In this document: piece after piece, positions 1 through 11,079 of the stretch
Layout of the letters: each line of letters opens with the position of its first letter
Numbering within the stretch: the stretch's first letter is position 1
Translations under genes and position numbers: made by a program
Assembly (NCBI GenBank): GCA_964023275.1
Contig: OZ029915.1
Location: 20,550,775 to 20,614,774, forward strand
Source of the DNA: Norana najaformis
Lineage: Eukaryota; Annelida; Clitellata; Crassiclitellata; Hormogastridae
Direction: 5' to 3'
Length of the DNA stretch: 64,000 nt
The notes under the pieces: model-generated
What the model was told of the DNA's origin: nothing
The model's database searches: none
What the model saw: only the letters and a program-made list of their open reading frames with translations

Positions 1-66
1 GAGGAGCTCGTCTTCATAATCATAACCCGAGTGCTAACAAACTGGTATCCGTCATCTACCGCCTCA

Positions 67-481
67 ATGTTCGTCTGCGTTCTACTACTAACTTTTGCTT
101 TCCCAGCTTCGGCTGGAAGAGTAGGAGGAAGCGAAGGAGGTGCCGCAGGTGGTGTTGAATTTGGACTGAACAGGACAGCATTCCTTCCGTCGTTCAGATC
201 TCCCGCATTTCCAGGTGGAAACGAGTCACGCATCGAGCGAGAGCAATGGTTCCTACGCGGGATCAAGGATTACATCCTGAACGTGACCGGGCGAAAGAAT
301 GGACCAATCTCGGCTGGTCTCACGACGGGGATGCCAGGAAAGAAGGACTATTCGCCCGGTCAGCTGGATCTGGACGACAAAAGAACGGTTCCTCCCCATG
401 AAACAGAACCGATCCAAAGAACGAGCATCAAGAACACGCGGAATCCGAGAGTGGAGGCGATTAAATTTACTGCAGATGAAG
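67..481 (+). CDS. TGF-beta superfamily ligand, exon 1 (signal peptide and start of propeptide)
   Basis: First coding exon of a secreted ligand precursor. The ATG at 67 is chosen because it opens directly into a signal peptide (MFVCVLLLTFAFPASA, probable cleavage after Ala16); the frame is open further upstream but without an ATG. After the signal come a Gly-rich stretch, three N-glycosylation sequons (NRT, NES, NVT), and REQWFLRGIKDYILNV, which resembles the first amphipathic helix of TGF-beta family propeptides. The exon ends in VEAIKFTADE followed by a GT donor at 482-483, leaving phase 1. Joined to the exon at 16312 it reads on as ADEVSKDNND. In this family the propeptide folds and carries the C-terminal ligand dimer through the secretory pathway before furin cleavage. 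Which subfamily (BMP, GDF, Nodal or activin type) cannot be told from the propeptide alone. Confidence 0.62.
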
Positions 482-1330
482 GTATGCTTTGCACCTCCGT
501 CATAAGCCTATAATTATATACTTCACGGGGAATATAAAAGACGGTGAGATTTGATTAAACCCTTCACTTTTATTTATGTGTTTATGTGCATCAATAACCC
601 TCGGCCAATAAGCCCCAGAAAAATAGCCCTCAGCTTAAAACCCCGACCAATAGCCCCGCTGGCAATAACACACCAGGAAAGTAATTTCCAGTTTCAACTC
701 CTCGGCCAATAACCCTTCAAATTTAACAAATATGCAAATAAAGAAAATTTGTAACACTTTTTAATTTCTTGTGAACATAATTTCTAATGCTAAATTGAAA
801 TAAACAGCAGTCTACATGAGTGAGTCAATAGGAAATGTTGTGTTCAATCCTGCGCAGATAATTGATAAAATATCGGTTGTTGTAGTCGGTTCCGATTTCC
901 AGTATTCTGGCGCTGTTGTCAGATTATCATTTCCTTGGTGGCCTCGGAATATCAGTCGTTGGTTGCATCTAGCTTGCTGCAAAGCCTGCTCCTTTTGCAC
1001 GTGATTCAAACATGAAATTCGGTTGCGAGAAATTCGGTTGGTAGCTACCGATGGCTGCCTGAAAACTGCGATGCCATCCTTCAATTGATTTTTTTCCTAT
1101 CACTGGTCTTCCAATGTAAGTGTCCTTGAAGCAATCCAGAAGAGGCATAGCAGCAGTCGAGGTTAATGCTTGCAGTATATCAAAAGCACAAACGACAGAC
1201 GAAGACAAGTACGGTAATCATTAGAAGTTCTGAGGATACTTGTGAATCAGTCAGGTACTGTTGTTGTAACGGAACAATGCAAGTACTCTTTTTACTTGGT
1301 CTGGGGCCTTCCCATTTTCATCATAATTTT
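482..1330. other. Start of the ligand-gene intron; no gene seen
   Basis: Intronic DNA after exon 1. It contains a short array of related phrases (GGCCAATAAGCCC, GACCAATAGCCCC, GGCCAATAACCC) at 602-715. From about 810 it carries possible decayed downstream sequence of the adjoining retroelement, in which I cannot recognise a domain. No supported gene. Confidence 0.4.
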
Positions 1331-1960
1331 ATCTTATCGAGATCCATTTTCAGATTTCAGATTCAACAAGATGACCAATGAATTTAATTTCTGGCTTAGC
1401 AAATTCACATTTCATTAGGTTCAAATCTAAGTTATGTACACACATATGTTGTAAATACAATTCCAAATGCTTTCCACTCATCGCTACATAGTCTATATGT
1501 AGTTCTGAAAACGCTTTACAGGTTGTAACACAGTGTTAATAGCTTTCATAAAAGTACGGCCTGAGATAATATCATGCCAAATGGTACATGCGTCCATTCA
1601 AATAAGCCGTGGTGCGTAACAAATGCTAATTTCCGTTGAGCCCATGTCCAGTAAGCTTGCAGTCAAATACAGAATATAAATTTAGACTTTCCGATCTTGA
1701 TAACCCTTCAGAAAGTAAGGACATGGAATACTGACACTCAACTGTTGATACAACGATAATCACAAGCAAGTCGTAGACTAGCAATTTGCTTTTCAACAAT
1801 AACTAATAGCCGTGCTACTTGACGGTTTGACAATCCTTGACTTCAAAAGTTCGTCCAACTGACGCCCTACCTCATCTTGATAAAGCAAAGGTACGCTGTG
1901 CGCAGTGAACTCTTTCTCCTTAAATTCAGGCCGTGGCAGACTTTCATGTTCAACAACACT
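1330..1960 (-). pseudogene. Ty3/gypsy reverse transcriptase relic
   Basis: The clearest part is 1930-1841 on the minus strand: FKEKEFTAHSVPLLYQDEV followed by GRQLDELLK and SRIVKPSSS, the segment that precedes and begins gypsy RT. Further pieces in shifting frames are LRLACDYRCIN (canonical LRxCVDYRxLN), LAFVTHHGLFEWTHVPFGM (canonical FVT..GLYE...MPFGL), YIDYVAM in place of the YxDD catalytic box, and MKCEFAKPEIKFIGHLV (canonical KC.F....V.FLGH). Several stops and frame changes, plus YIDY at the catalytic box, show that it is dead. Confidence 0.72.
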
Positions 1961-2339
1961 ACTCAAACCACATTATCGCAAAAACGATCAACATTTTGTT
2001 AAGTGTTTTGTTGACAAATGTTTTATCTGTTCATAGTCTAACTCCATTGGTTTACACTCTGTTTCAGATTCAATCGGTAATTCATATATGTGACCCGCTG
2101 GGAGAAAAGGTACCAAATTTGGGGGTTTTGGACTAAATATACCTTGAGGTTTGTTGACGCTATTGGGATAAATGTGCCAAATCTTTCCTCAATATGTCAT
2201 CAAAATTCTACGCTAAGTCCAAAGATGACCATCTTCGAACTTCTGGTTAGGTTTTATGGCTTCTGCTCATGCCTGCGCCGTATGGTCATAGGCTGTCTTT
2301 GTGTCATTTTGTCGGATTATGATGTCTATACTTGAAATT

Positions 2340-2760
2340 TGCTTCATAACTCTAGGGGTTGAACTGTTACTGTTGCCGAATCTGCGTGTCGAAATTATTT
2401 TTCGTTTCCAACGCGGATTTACTGCGTTTAGGAAGGTGTCTGCTGCATGTTATCGTGATTTCTGTAACTGAAATGGTCGACCTTAGAGAGGGGACAGGAT
2501 TCTACCTGGACAGTCAGTCCTCAGAACAACAAACACACATACACCGTCTACGCCAGAAAATCTTGGATTCGGCGAAGGAAGGGCGAAGACAGTCTTTGGA
2601 GTGGCACCGACCGTCAGTCATAGAATAGTTCAACTGCCTACCGGCCGGAGGACGTCAAATGCCTGTCCTACGCCGCTTCGTCATCCGTCTGCAAGGGATT
2701 AGCCATTGAAGGCAGATGGAAGACTGGCATCACTGTAGTCTGCAGAAACCAGGATGAAGC
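2340..2760 (+). repeat. Interspersed repeat family R1, copy A
   Basis: Shares a run of similar sequence with 8690-9245 and 10170-10960: a GGACAGGATTCTACCTGGACAG-type phrase, then 'CAACAAAC..ACACCGTCT', then AAAATCTTGGATTCGGCGAAGG and a 'TCTTTGGAG' phrase. It carries a short open frame but no domain I recognise. It lies between the gag-like and RT-like parts of the gypsy relic and is absent from that position in known gypsy structure, so it is probably a nested insertion. Confidence 0.45.
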
Positions 2761-2996
2761 TCACAGACTATTTCACTGCAACCACAGGTAAAATTAGGCC
2801 AATCATGGTCCATGTTTGTGGAAGAGTTTCGGAAACGTCTGCTGGGAATGTCAAAGTAGTTTCTGCTGTATTCTCATCTGCAACATCTTCATCGCTGCTA
2901 TTATTATCTCTCCGTCTTCACAGAATAACTCCATCAAGACATCTTGAAGACCATCAGTGGTCCAGCCCAAAAGATCCCACAAGGTTCTAATTTGAA

Positions 2997-3771
2997 TCAC
3001 CTCGTTTTTTCTGCGGCTTCTGCTTGTAGTCTCTTAGCTTCAAATGGCTGTTTCTGCAATCGTAGTTCAGCTTGCTTTGTTCTCTTTAGCTCCATCACTT
3101 GTTCCATTCTTCTTTGTTCGGCCTCGAGTCTTCTTTGTTCGGCTTCCTCTCTGTCTTTCTTCTCTATAGCTTCATTTGCTCTCATCTTTCTTTCTTTCAT
3201 TCAATAACCATTTACTGCCTTTGCATTTCCATTTACAGCCTCTTACTTTTTAGCATCTGCAACATTGCTGCTATAGTTAGTGGGGTGGGAAGAAGTTTCT
3301 CCACTGGCTCCCTCCATGCTTACCGCAACCAGCTTCCGCTGTGCTTCCGTAATCAACCACTCTTTCGCCACTGCATCTACAAAGCGTCTTGGCTACATTT
3401 CTTTATCTGCTTAGCCTTCCAGCCATTCTTAAGCAAGGCCTATCTCACCGCTCTGTGCTGAGTTTCTTTTTCTGCCTATAATCGTTCCATCTTATTTACT
3501 TTAGTAACCGTTTTCGAAAGGCAAATTTTTGCAGTGTACGCAAGTATTCTATTCTTTACACTGGGCGCAAAGAGAACATTCAAGTGCAAATGATAACAAC
3601 GTTATTAAAATACTGTAAAATACAGTACATGTATTTTAACTTATCTCGTCTTCCGTACTGAACTTCTCTTTTTGGCTGCTCGAGCTTGACATTAACTTCC
3701 TCCGCAAGCGCCTTCGTTGTTCTCGACGACGCGATCTTCCGACGACTCCAATCGAATCGACTATCACCCAT
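2997..3771 (-). pseudogene. Gag-like coiled-coil region of the gypsy relic
   Basis: Two minus-strand open segments read MGDSRFDWSRRKIASS, then VNVKLEQPKREVQYGRRD (3771-3580), and a long charged coiled coil rich in E, R, K and Q (REEAEQRRLEAEQRR, 3200-2997). Gag polyproteins of many animal Ty3/gypsy elements begin with such Arg/Glu-rich coiled coils. The placement just inside the LTR and primer-binding-like site supports the call. The two segments are separated by stops. A related stretch occurs at 20790-21400. Confidence 0.5.
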
Positions 3772-3961
3772 CGAACTTGAATTTTAGAAAAGTTGGCCGT
3801 CACGCGCCACCGTAGTTGCTTTTCGAATTTTGAACCTCAGATCGCTTCACTTGCATCGCTAGCTGGATCGCCCACCAGAGTCGAATTTTTCCTTAAATAT
3901 TAGCCCACCAGTCTCTTCGTGAGAAGGTTATATTCAGGAACCCACCGCGCTGGTCACCAAA

Positions 3962-4607
3962 TGTAGGCTATTTTAAAGATCTCTCGAAATGTCAGTCAAC
4001 CTGGTTTAGGCCTACAACTGTCGATCGCCTGATCTGCAGCCTAGCGTTGACTTGAGAAAAGACACACACAGTCTTTGAGTTTCTTATATACAATTAAGAA
4101 AACGATTAGTCAATCACAACAGTATTTCAGACGCCGAATGTACAGTTTTTAACACACGAATCTATCAGTGACACTGGTAGGCCTAACTGAAGCTATTAAC
4201 TGAGCTCACCACAGACAACTGCTACAAAATCTATTTCGCTTTCCGACCATCTCCCGCAATCGCTTTATATAATCTGTTTTCGGCCAAGTCAGCAGACAAG
4301 CATAGACATGCCTCGCGCTATTGCGCAATCGTTGATTTTTCATCACTTTCGGCTATTGCGCAAGCGTGGGTTTTTCAAAAACCCGCCGACTCACCACAAC
4401 GTAGGATTGACTTTTTTCCGCGAGAGAGCCACGTAATAAAATGCGCGTCGGCAAGAATCACTACTAGCGTCAACCCACCTGTACGCATAGGGTTCAGCCC
4501 TGCATTTAGCGAGTCTCTCTGCCCTTTAGGATGGTCCTTTTGACATCGCAACACAGGCGTCTAGAATCGCAGTTGTTCGTAATAATGTTTGTGTTCTACT
4601 TGTACAT
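3962..4607 (-). repeat. LTR of the gypsy relic
   Basis: The 646-bp unit starts TGTACAAG and ends GCCTACA on the minus strand, giving the TG...CA ends of an LTR. It is followed at once by TTTGGTGACCAGCG, a plausible tRNA primer-binding site. A TATA-like sequence (GATTATATAAAGCG) sits at about 4276-4263, roughly mid-LTR, where a promoter would be expected. No partner LTR is present in the window, so the outer limit is inferred from the TG...CA ends only. Confidence 0.55.
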
Positions 4608-4689
4608 TTTGGTGAACCAATAAATTGATCAAATCAATTCCACTCAGTTTTACTCACTTCGATTATGTAATTCCTTATGGAACCTCAGT

Positions 4690-4950
4690 TATGTGCCCGA
4701 TAATTTAGTGGTTAGTTTTCTTGATTGTCAACCGGATGTGCAGGGTTCAAATCCTTGCCAGAGTAGAGAGATGTTTCAGGATTTATGTTCCACTATCGCC
4801 TCTGAGGCATTAATGAAACAGAAACGAGTATACCGACTGTGGACCAGTGGAACAGAGAAGAGTACAGTGATTGAATACTGTTGTTGGGAAGATCAAAGGG
4901 CGAATGAATGGACTGGTCACCCACCCTTGTAGCCTATGCCGGGGCTAAAA
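4690..4950 (+). repeat. tRNA-derived SINE
   Basis: The head (4696-4765) resembles a tRNA gene with both internal RNA polymerase III boxes: A-box-like TAATTTAGTGGTTAG and B-box GGGTTCAAATCC at the usual spacing. The acceptor stem does not pair well and the sequence continues into an unrelated body, so this is a SINE or tRNA pseudogene rather than a functional tRNA. The 3' limit is approximate. Confidence 0.5.
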
Positions 4951-5399
4951 AAGAAGTCGCTATCATTTAATTTATACCTATGACTGCCTCTCTGATTAGC
5001 TTATGTGACTGCTCTCATGTTTTAATTTCAAATTACAGTTGTCATCGTTTTGGTAATTTTTTTATTAAAACCCAATGAACTGTATATATTATTCTATAAT
5101 TTTCTTACTATGGATGTAAGTATCTTTACAGTTTATGCAGCTATACGTAAAGCATAGACCTGTATAAGTATATATATATAATGTCAGAGAAGGTCATGAG
5201 TCGTGATAAAAAGACCTATAGAGATATTTATCTTCTCAGTAACAATTTGACTGAATCCGAATAGATCAGATTTACAAACGTCTGGTTTGAATTTGCAAAT
5301 TATTCTTCTAATACTGGAAGACTTTATAAACACCCTTCAGTTATACTGTTGCTCGTCCAAAGATACAACCAACGACTCAAAAAGCATCCTCTCATCATC

Positions 5400-5466
5400 A
5401 CTGTCGTCGTCGTTATCATCATCATCATCGTCGTCGTCGTCATTATTATCATTATCATCATAAACA
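5400..5466 (+). repeat. (TCA/TCG)n trinucleotide tract
   Basis: Imperfect TCATCA/TCGTCG microsatellite ending about 25 bp before the left end of the piggyBac element. Confidence 0.85.
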
Positions 5467-5496
5467 TCACCTTCATCGCTTCATCTTCTTGCTTAA

Positions 5497-7246
5497 CCCT
5501 CATCCAAACCGGTCATGAAATTCACGTTATTGCTTACCTGGGGTCAGTCTGGACCCCAACGGTTAGAATGCATGCTTCGAGTGATATTTGCATTCCAACA
5601 TCAAAGCAGCCTAAGTTCTTCTTGAAACATAGTAACACATAATAGTTCTCATTAAGTAGATCCTAACTAGTCATGGAAAAAACATTTTTTATTATACAAA
5701 TCAGGCACCCGGCAAATGTTATATAATGAATGTAACAGGTCGCTCATCAAAGCAAATTGTTCAATTTAAGCTTAGTTTACTTTAAGAATTTCAACTGAAT
5801 GAAGAAAGTTATTAAGCTAAGCACAAATCCTGGTTTAATCTTCAGTTGATATGTTTAGGGGTCTGTTACATACACCTGGCCCACATAACGCCAGGTGTCG
5901 AGTGATCCATGCAGACATTTCTGCGGCAGAACAGTGCACTCTTGCTTCACCTTTCTGTCAGCACTGCGTGGCAGATGTGCCAACAATGCTTTCTGGAGGG
6001 TTCTTTGCTGTCAAGGTTGCCTTCCACATCAATAGACCCTGTATGTTGGTACGCTTGATAGCATTTCTCACTTCACCTTGCACGGCTTGGGGAATTGCAG
6101 CACGTACACAATTTGTTCGTGAACCAGCTCACGACCCAACTGTACATGAATAGTCGACGACGACGGCTCCCACTTCGAGATTCCCACTCTGGACAGTTGC
6201 TTGGCCAGAAAACAAGAGCTGCAATGCAAGCGACATGTACTATGTTGAAGAACTATGAAAATGGCCATCGTTTTCATTTTCGTTTGCAGAACTATGTTGC
6301 AGCAAGTTTGTCCATGTTGTCTACTCCGCCCTTCTTGGTATTGCAGTGAAAGTATGATAAGAGGCTTGTGATCGTCACCTGCTGTTGCACTGTCATGATG
6401 CATAGAGGACAGCAAGATGACAGCCTTTGTCTTCTTTGGGACATAAGTGTAATTTACAAAGTGTAATTTCTACAGAAGCCAAAAATTGTTGATTTTTCTT
6501 CTCTGATTTTTCTTGCATTTCATATGGGATATCGGCCATGTTTTTGCGAATTGTTCCCACATACGTAGTATGCTGTTCAAACAGCGTCTTTACAAGAGGC
6601 AGGCTGATGAAAAAGATTGTCACCAACGATATTACGACCCGTCTTCATCCATGGCTTGGCGCCCACCCCAGCCACGTGCTGTACCACGAGTTGCTGTTCT
6701 GCCACGAACTTGTGCTGCAGGAAGTGCAGGTTCTTCAGCAGGCTCAAAGTCATCACTGTCACCTTCTTCTTCGTCAGACATGTGATCAATTTCATCTTCT
6801 TTATCAACCATCTCATTGCTGCTTTCTTCGTTGCTCTGAACGTTCGTCTTCTTCATCATGGAGTAGTATCTTCAGCTCTTCAGCAACAGTATAACTAGCA
6901 CGTCTTTGAGCCATTTTACATTGAAATGCCTAGGAACAGTTGCCAAACATTTAAGTGCTCCATCATTTCCTACAAATGGGCACCTAAGTAATTTTATTTA
7001 CGTTTTTTCAATATATTTTCATTATTGGGGTCCAACTGGACCCCAGGGGTCTCTATGGACCCCATAGGAAATTTTAAAATATTTCCTTTGCGAAATAATT
7101 TGCTGACCTATAAATTCATGCAGCTGTTGATCGATGAAGGGCTGACAATTACATAAAATATTAGTGTTATGCCATCTATGTAACAAAAGTAAGACATATT
7201 CTAAACTGGTTGGGGTCCGCTTGGACCCCAGGTATGTGGATGAGGG
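5497..7246 (-). mobile_element. piggyBac-family element with intact TTAA borders
   Basis: The 1750-bp element is bounded by TTAA on both sides (5493-5496 and 7247-7250), the target duplication specific to piggyBac. Terminal inverted repeats are CCCTCATCC at the left and GGATGAGGG at the right. Inside these lie matching subterminal inverted repeats built on GGGGTC...GACCCC (5537-5562 and 7208-7233), with a third palindromic copy at 7026-7063. A minus-strand transposase relic fills 6914-5850. The element is shorter than most autonomous piggyBac copies and its transposase lacks the middle third, so it is a non-autonomous, internally deleted copy in the intron of the TGF-beta-like gene. Confidence 0.88.
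5850..6914 (-). pseudogene. piggyBac transposase pseudogene
   Basis: Starts at the ATG whose complement is at 6912-6914 (MAQRRASYTVAEELK), runs into a frameshift, then shows the acidic N-terminal region usual for piggyBac transposases (EIDHMSDEEEGDSDDFEP). The frame resumes near VILLSSMHHDS, matching the 'vvLLSTmHdd' block of the C-terminal part of the catalytic core. SRVGISKREP-like sequence follows. The C-terminal cysteine-rich zinc-binding domain is still legible as CHIC...LFCRRNVCMDHS at about 5985-5890. Much of the region that would carry the catalytic aspartates is missing, and there are several stops and frameshifts, so it cannot encode an active enzyme. Confidence 0.75.
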
Positions 7247-7250
7247 TTAA

Positions 7251-8690
7251 AACGCCAACTATAATTGACCAAACCTGAAGCCATATTTATTTGATAAGCA
7301 ATAAATGTTGACATTCTCCTTCAGTAATTGCGAGTAGACTCTGGAATGAAGCTCTAGAGTTGCATAGTGTCTGGATAATTAGCACTATGATATCGAATCA
7401 ATGTGGCAAGCGTGAATCTGTGCTAATGTGAGCGTGCCATCATTTGCCGAACAATAGCTTAAGTCGGGAGCCTACACGATTTTGCCTGATGACCAGAGCT
7501 GCATGAATGTCCAGATCGGTCATCTCAACTAATTTGGCGAATTCGGTCTTGCACCGGCGCAGTGGCGCCACCAGGGAGGGACTTTCGAGGGCATGTGCTT
7601 TACCTCAAAGATTGGCTAAAGTTCGAAATGAATATGCAACGTTGTTTTGCCCATCCGCCAGTTAAAGCAAATGTTGACTGCATTCTTTGATGATAGACAG
7701 TTGAGTTGATGTTAAGCAAGAATCATGTTGTAACAAAAGTCAGGTCGAATTGACTGTGTGCCCGTGCAACATCTCTCGCCATACGTAATGCACTTGTGGA
7801 AACTTTCTGCCATACATGTTTACACAAGGTGGCTTTGTATCAGTCAGTTGTTCGATAGTCATGCAGTATGTATTGGTGTAGTTGTTACAGCTGTTAAATA
7901 TGTTTAGAGCTTCCTTTTTGTAATTTTGTCCAATTCTACTATGATGAAAATGTTTTGATTGGGGGTTAATCATTTAAATCGCCATCAATATTCTGCTCAG
8001 CTGAACATGGTGCTTTAACTGCGGCCCACTGTTCCGTGACCTTCTCGTCGGAGATTGAATTTTTCTTGAAAAATCTACTTTTTCCAACTGTTCAGCCAAT
8101 TCCATTCAGCTATGTACAATGGACATTGCTGCATCAGTAATTTTAAACTTACTCAGTGAATGCCTAACCTCGCGGTTTCAGCGAGTGTAGGCACAGCTAA
8201 AGACACACTTGTTTTCAATAGGTTGCCTCAGCGACTGCCTATCTCCAGCACTGTTAGTCACTGGAAGTGTCAGTTGTACAAAACAAACCCGCCTCCATCA
8301 TATCTGTCATGACTGGTGAGAATTAGTCAGCATCAGGTCACTTCGAAGGAAATGAGGAAGCGCGTGGGTTGATGGCATCTGTTGCGGTTCGTCTTCCTTC
8401 TCTTGTGTAGTTTTCCGCAACGAATTGAAGATTACTAGCCAGCACCATGGAGGAAACTCTTCCCACGCATTCTTTGAGCAAAAACGAAATACCAGTTGCA
8501 TGATCATCACCCAATTATCAATGCGTTCATCCACAAATAATGTATATTATTCGTCATATATATTATGAGGTTACAAAATATGTCTGTATAGAGACGGCAC
8601 CATAAAATGGAAATATAAAATAGGCCGCAAATACAACGATTACTGGACCAACTAGAACTAACATTTTTTGGCGGATTTTTCGTCTTAATG
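7251..8690. other. Intronic DNA without recognised content
   Basis: Within the long intron of the ligand gene. Short open frames only, no splice-bordered exon and no recognisable transposon motif on either strand. Confidence 0.4.
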
Positions 8691-9245
8691 CGAAACTTGT
8701 TCGATAAGTTCTGACATGTTTGGACTTTTGCTGTTGCTAAGTTTGGTGTTGGAATTAATCTTCGTTTCCGCCGCAGATTTCCAGTATTTTGGACGGTATT
8801 TTCTGGGTATCATCTTGGCGTACGTGACTGCATGGAAGGGGTGGGCTTCCTAGTGTTTGGTCGAGCCTCAAAATCTACAGACTCATGCACGCCATCTTCA
8901 GGCGGGTAGTGATCTGCGGAGGAAGAGAGACGTGGGTCTTTGGAGCAACCTTGATCGTTAGTCACGGGTGACCCTTCGACCGACAGCCAATGAATACCTG
9001 TTTTATTTAGGCCCGGCGCTCTGAGGGATATCTAGATGCTGCAACATCTACCAGCGATGTGTCACTGCTATGTTCTCGCCTACTGCGGACCCATCGCCTG
9101 TCGTCGCCCTACGTCATCGACGCAATTGGTCCAGAAACTCAGAACATCGCGTCATCTGTCGACTCAGGGTAGAAATCCGTTGGTTGGGCTTCACGTAGGC
9201 AGCGCCTTAGTGAGGTACTCAAAAGGCGCTATATCAAATGTCTAG
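8690..9245 (+). repeat. Interspersed repeat family R1, copy B
   Basis: Fullest copy of the R1 family. It matches copy A in the 5' part and copies C and D in the 3' part (CTACTGCGGACCCATCGCCTG, GTCGTCGCCCTACG, 'ACATCGCGTCATCTGTCGACT'). It ends in GGCGCTATATCAAATGTC, a phrase close to the 3' ends of other LINE fragments in this window, so R1 may be the 3' part of a non-LTR element. No protein domain recognised. Confidence 0.45.
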
Positions 9246-9540
9246 ATAACTAACAAACTAACACACAATATAGGTTTTTTGTCGAATGAGATTTCATACA
9301 GTAGGCCCTATACACTGATTGCTGTTGCAAGTTTCTTCATGTCGCAGCTTTATTTTAAGTAGATTTGAAAATGTTCATTTGTTTTGCTTATGGGCAAGCT
9401 GCTAACTTGTGTGTTAGTGAATTTCAAACGTCTGTTGAATGACTGACTATGTGAAGTTCGCGCAATAGAAGCTTCAAAATTATGTTGGATTCTGTAACAG
9501 GCGTTTAGTAAAATTTCTATTCTAATAGTATTCATGCATT

Positions 9541-9582
9541 TATGTAGCGCCCCTTTAAGAGAAATTTACCAGAGTTGCTAAA
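9541..9582 (-). repeat. LINE/SINE 3' tail fragment
   Basis: TGTAGCGCCCCTTTAAGAGAA is the reverse complement of a recurrent tail phrase (GCGCCTCTGATTAGTTTCTC ... GGGGCGCTATA) also seen at 10990, 12525, 31040 and 51262. Confidence 0.4.
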
Positions 9583-10169
9583 AAATAATCATTTCCATAT
9601 AGATTCCCTTTGCGCAAAATATAGGCCATTCTTTTCAGCCAAATTACAAGATCCAGTCTCATGACTGTTCCTCTTAAAACTTCTCCTTCCGTAACTTACC
9701 CCAACCAATCATCTCTCTCTCTCTCTTGTTATTTTGCAGACATTCCCACAGACGATCCACTGCCAATTGCCCGTATGTCTGTCTGTATCTCTGCCTCTCC
9801 CTGTCTCTCCTCTCCTCTCTTTCTCCTTCTATGTGTCTCTCCGTACTGTTCATCAAGGGCTCTTTAGAACCCGACATATGTTCGTGTACAGTTGATCCCT
9901 TCCTCCGTGTAAATCTCATGGCACCAAATGTGATATTCAACCTCATACCATTCAACATTAGACATTAGTCCTTCCTGTGCAGGTCTGCGCCTCGGGCAAC
10001 GCAGCTTCTCCATTCATCTCTGTTAATTTTGACAAAAGAATTCGTTGTTCCTGTTGCTAAAGTCTCAGACCAACTAGCAATTAATGCATATAGCTTCATC
10101 CAGTCCTTCAGCTACACTTTTAAACTCATGAAAACTCGTTCTAAATCGATGCTATATTATTTCTCGTTT

Positions 10170-10960
10170 GTTTGGATTTCTACTGCGACTGATTCTGCGT
10201 TTCGGAATTTTTCTTCATTCCGACATGGCTTGGTATGTTTTGGACGGTATTTCGACGCAAGTGTTTGATACCTCGCCGCCATTGGATCCATATACCCTTA
10301 AGGGGTAACAGGATCCTAGCTGGACAGTTCAGCTTCAGACCAACAAACCTGTATGCCGTCTGCAATCAGAAAAATCTTGGATTCAGTGAAGGAAGAGCGA
10401 GGGGAGTCTTTGTAAATGCTAATGTACACGTCTTTCTATAGTGACTGTGTGGCCTCGACCCTGCTCATTTTTCAATGAATTAATCAGGCGAGCTCCTTCA
10501 CCGCCGCTGCCCCTTTGAATGGGCGCCACTCCCTTTAAGGTCATCGTGTACCGACCGTGCTAGCCCGAGATCCAAATCACGACCGGGACGCGAACCGGCA
10601 CCGTCACGCCCAGAGGCGCACTGACCAATGTAGCTCTCCAAGCCAGTATGTAGTTGCATCGACAGTCAGCTACGAAGATGTTCTACGACCAATCGAATGT
10701 CTCTCCTGCACAGATCTGCTGGCTCGAGAGATGTTGGGAAGCCATCTACCAACTGCGGCAACCGTATACCTCGGTCGGCGACCACATCGCCTGGTCTTCT
10801 TCCTCATCCATCCTCCATGCAACGCGGTCCAGAAAATCTGAAGATTGTGTCGTCTGTCAACTTTGGACTAGAATCAGTTGGCTGGGCTCTGTGTGTGTGT
10901 GTCTTCGGGAGCCCTCTACTGGCGACTTTTCTAGTTGATCTGAACAGAATTTGGTAACTG
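10170..10960 (+). repeat. Interspersed repeat family R1, copy C, split by a SINE
   Basis: The left part (to about 10410) matches R1 copies A and B (GGTATTTCGACG, 'GGATCCTAGCTGGACAG', 'AAAATCTTGGATTCAGTGAAGG'). A minus-strand S1 SINE occupies about 10411-10577. The right part (10578-10960) matches the 3' half of copy B (ATCTACCAACTGCG, 'GTCGGCGACCACATCGCCTGG', 'TGTGTCGTCTGTCAACT'). The SINE therefore inserted into an existing R1 copy. Confidence 0.45.
10411..10577 (-). repeat. S1 SINE copy
   Basis: Reverse-oriented copy of the S1 family: GATTTGGATCTCGGGCTAGC head, GTACACGATGACC, GGGCGCCATTCA core, and a (TACATT)-like tail. Same order as the plus-strand copies at 26527 and 30006. Confidence 0.55.
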
Positions 10961-10984
10961 ATGAATTTCTGTCCTTTCTGATAG

Positions 10985-11075
10985 TTAATGACATTCGTTT
11001 AGGCTAATGAAGTAAGCGCCTCTGATTAGTTTCTCTCGAATCAGTTAGAATTACAATTACAATTACAATATGTGT
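10985..11075 (+). repeat. LINE/SINE 3' tail with ATTACA repeats
   Basis: GCGCCTCTGATTAGTTTCTC followed by AATTACAATTACAATTACAA. The same phrase and tail recur in both orientations across the window, as expected for 3' ends of a non-LTR family. Confidence 0.5.
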
Positions 11076-11079
11076 TCAG

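Larger units (their letters stand above)
1330..4607 (-). mobile_element. Ty3/gypsy-like LTR retrotransposon relic
   Basis: Read on the minus strand the order is LTR (4607-3962), a primer-binding-like sequence directly after it (TTTGGTGACCAGCGCGG, from 3961), a coiled-coil gag-like region (3771-2997), an unrelated interspersed repeat (about 2760-2340) and a reverse-transcriptase relic (about 1960-1330). This is the expected 5'-to-3' order for a Ty3/gypsy element. No matching 3' LTR is visible, so the element is 3'-truncated as well as interrupted by stops and frameshifts. It lies antisense within the long intron of the TGF-beta-like gene. Exact limits at the low-coordinate end are uncertain. 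Confidence 0.7.

Noticed and set aside
31..66. Upstream start for the ligand exon
   Set aside because: No ATG in that segment; the ATG at 67 opens directly into a signal peptide.
4608..4622. TTTTGGTGAACC after the far LTR end as the primer-binding site of a plus-strand element
   Set aside because: Gag-like and RT-like sequences lie on the other side and on the minus strand, where TTTGGTGACC also follows the LTR directly.
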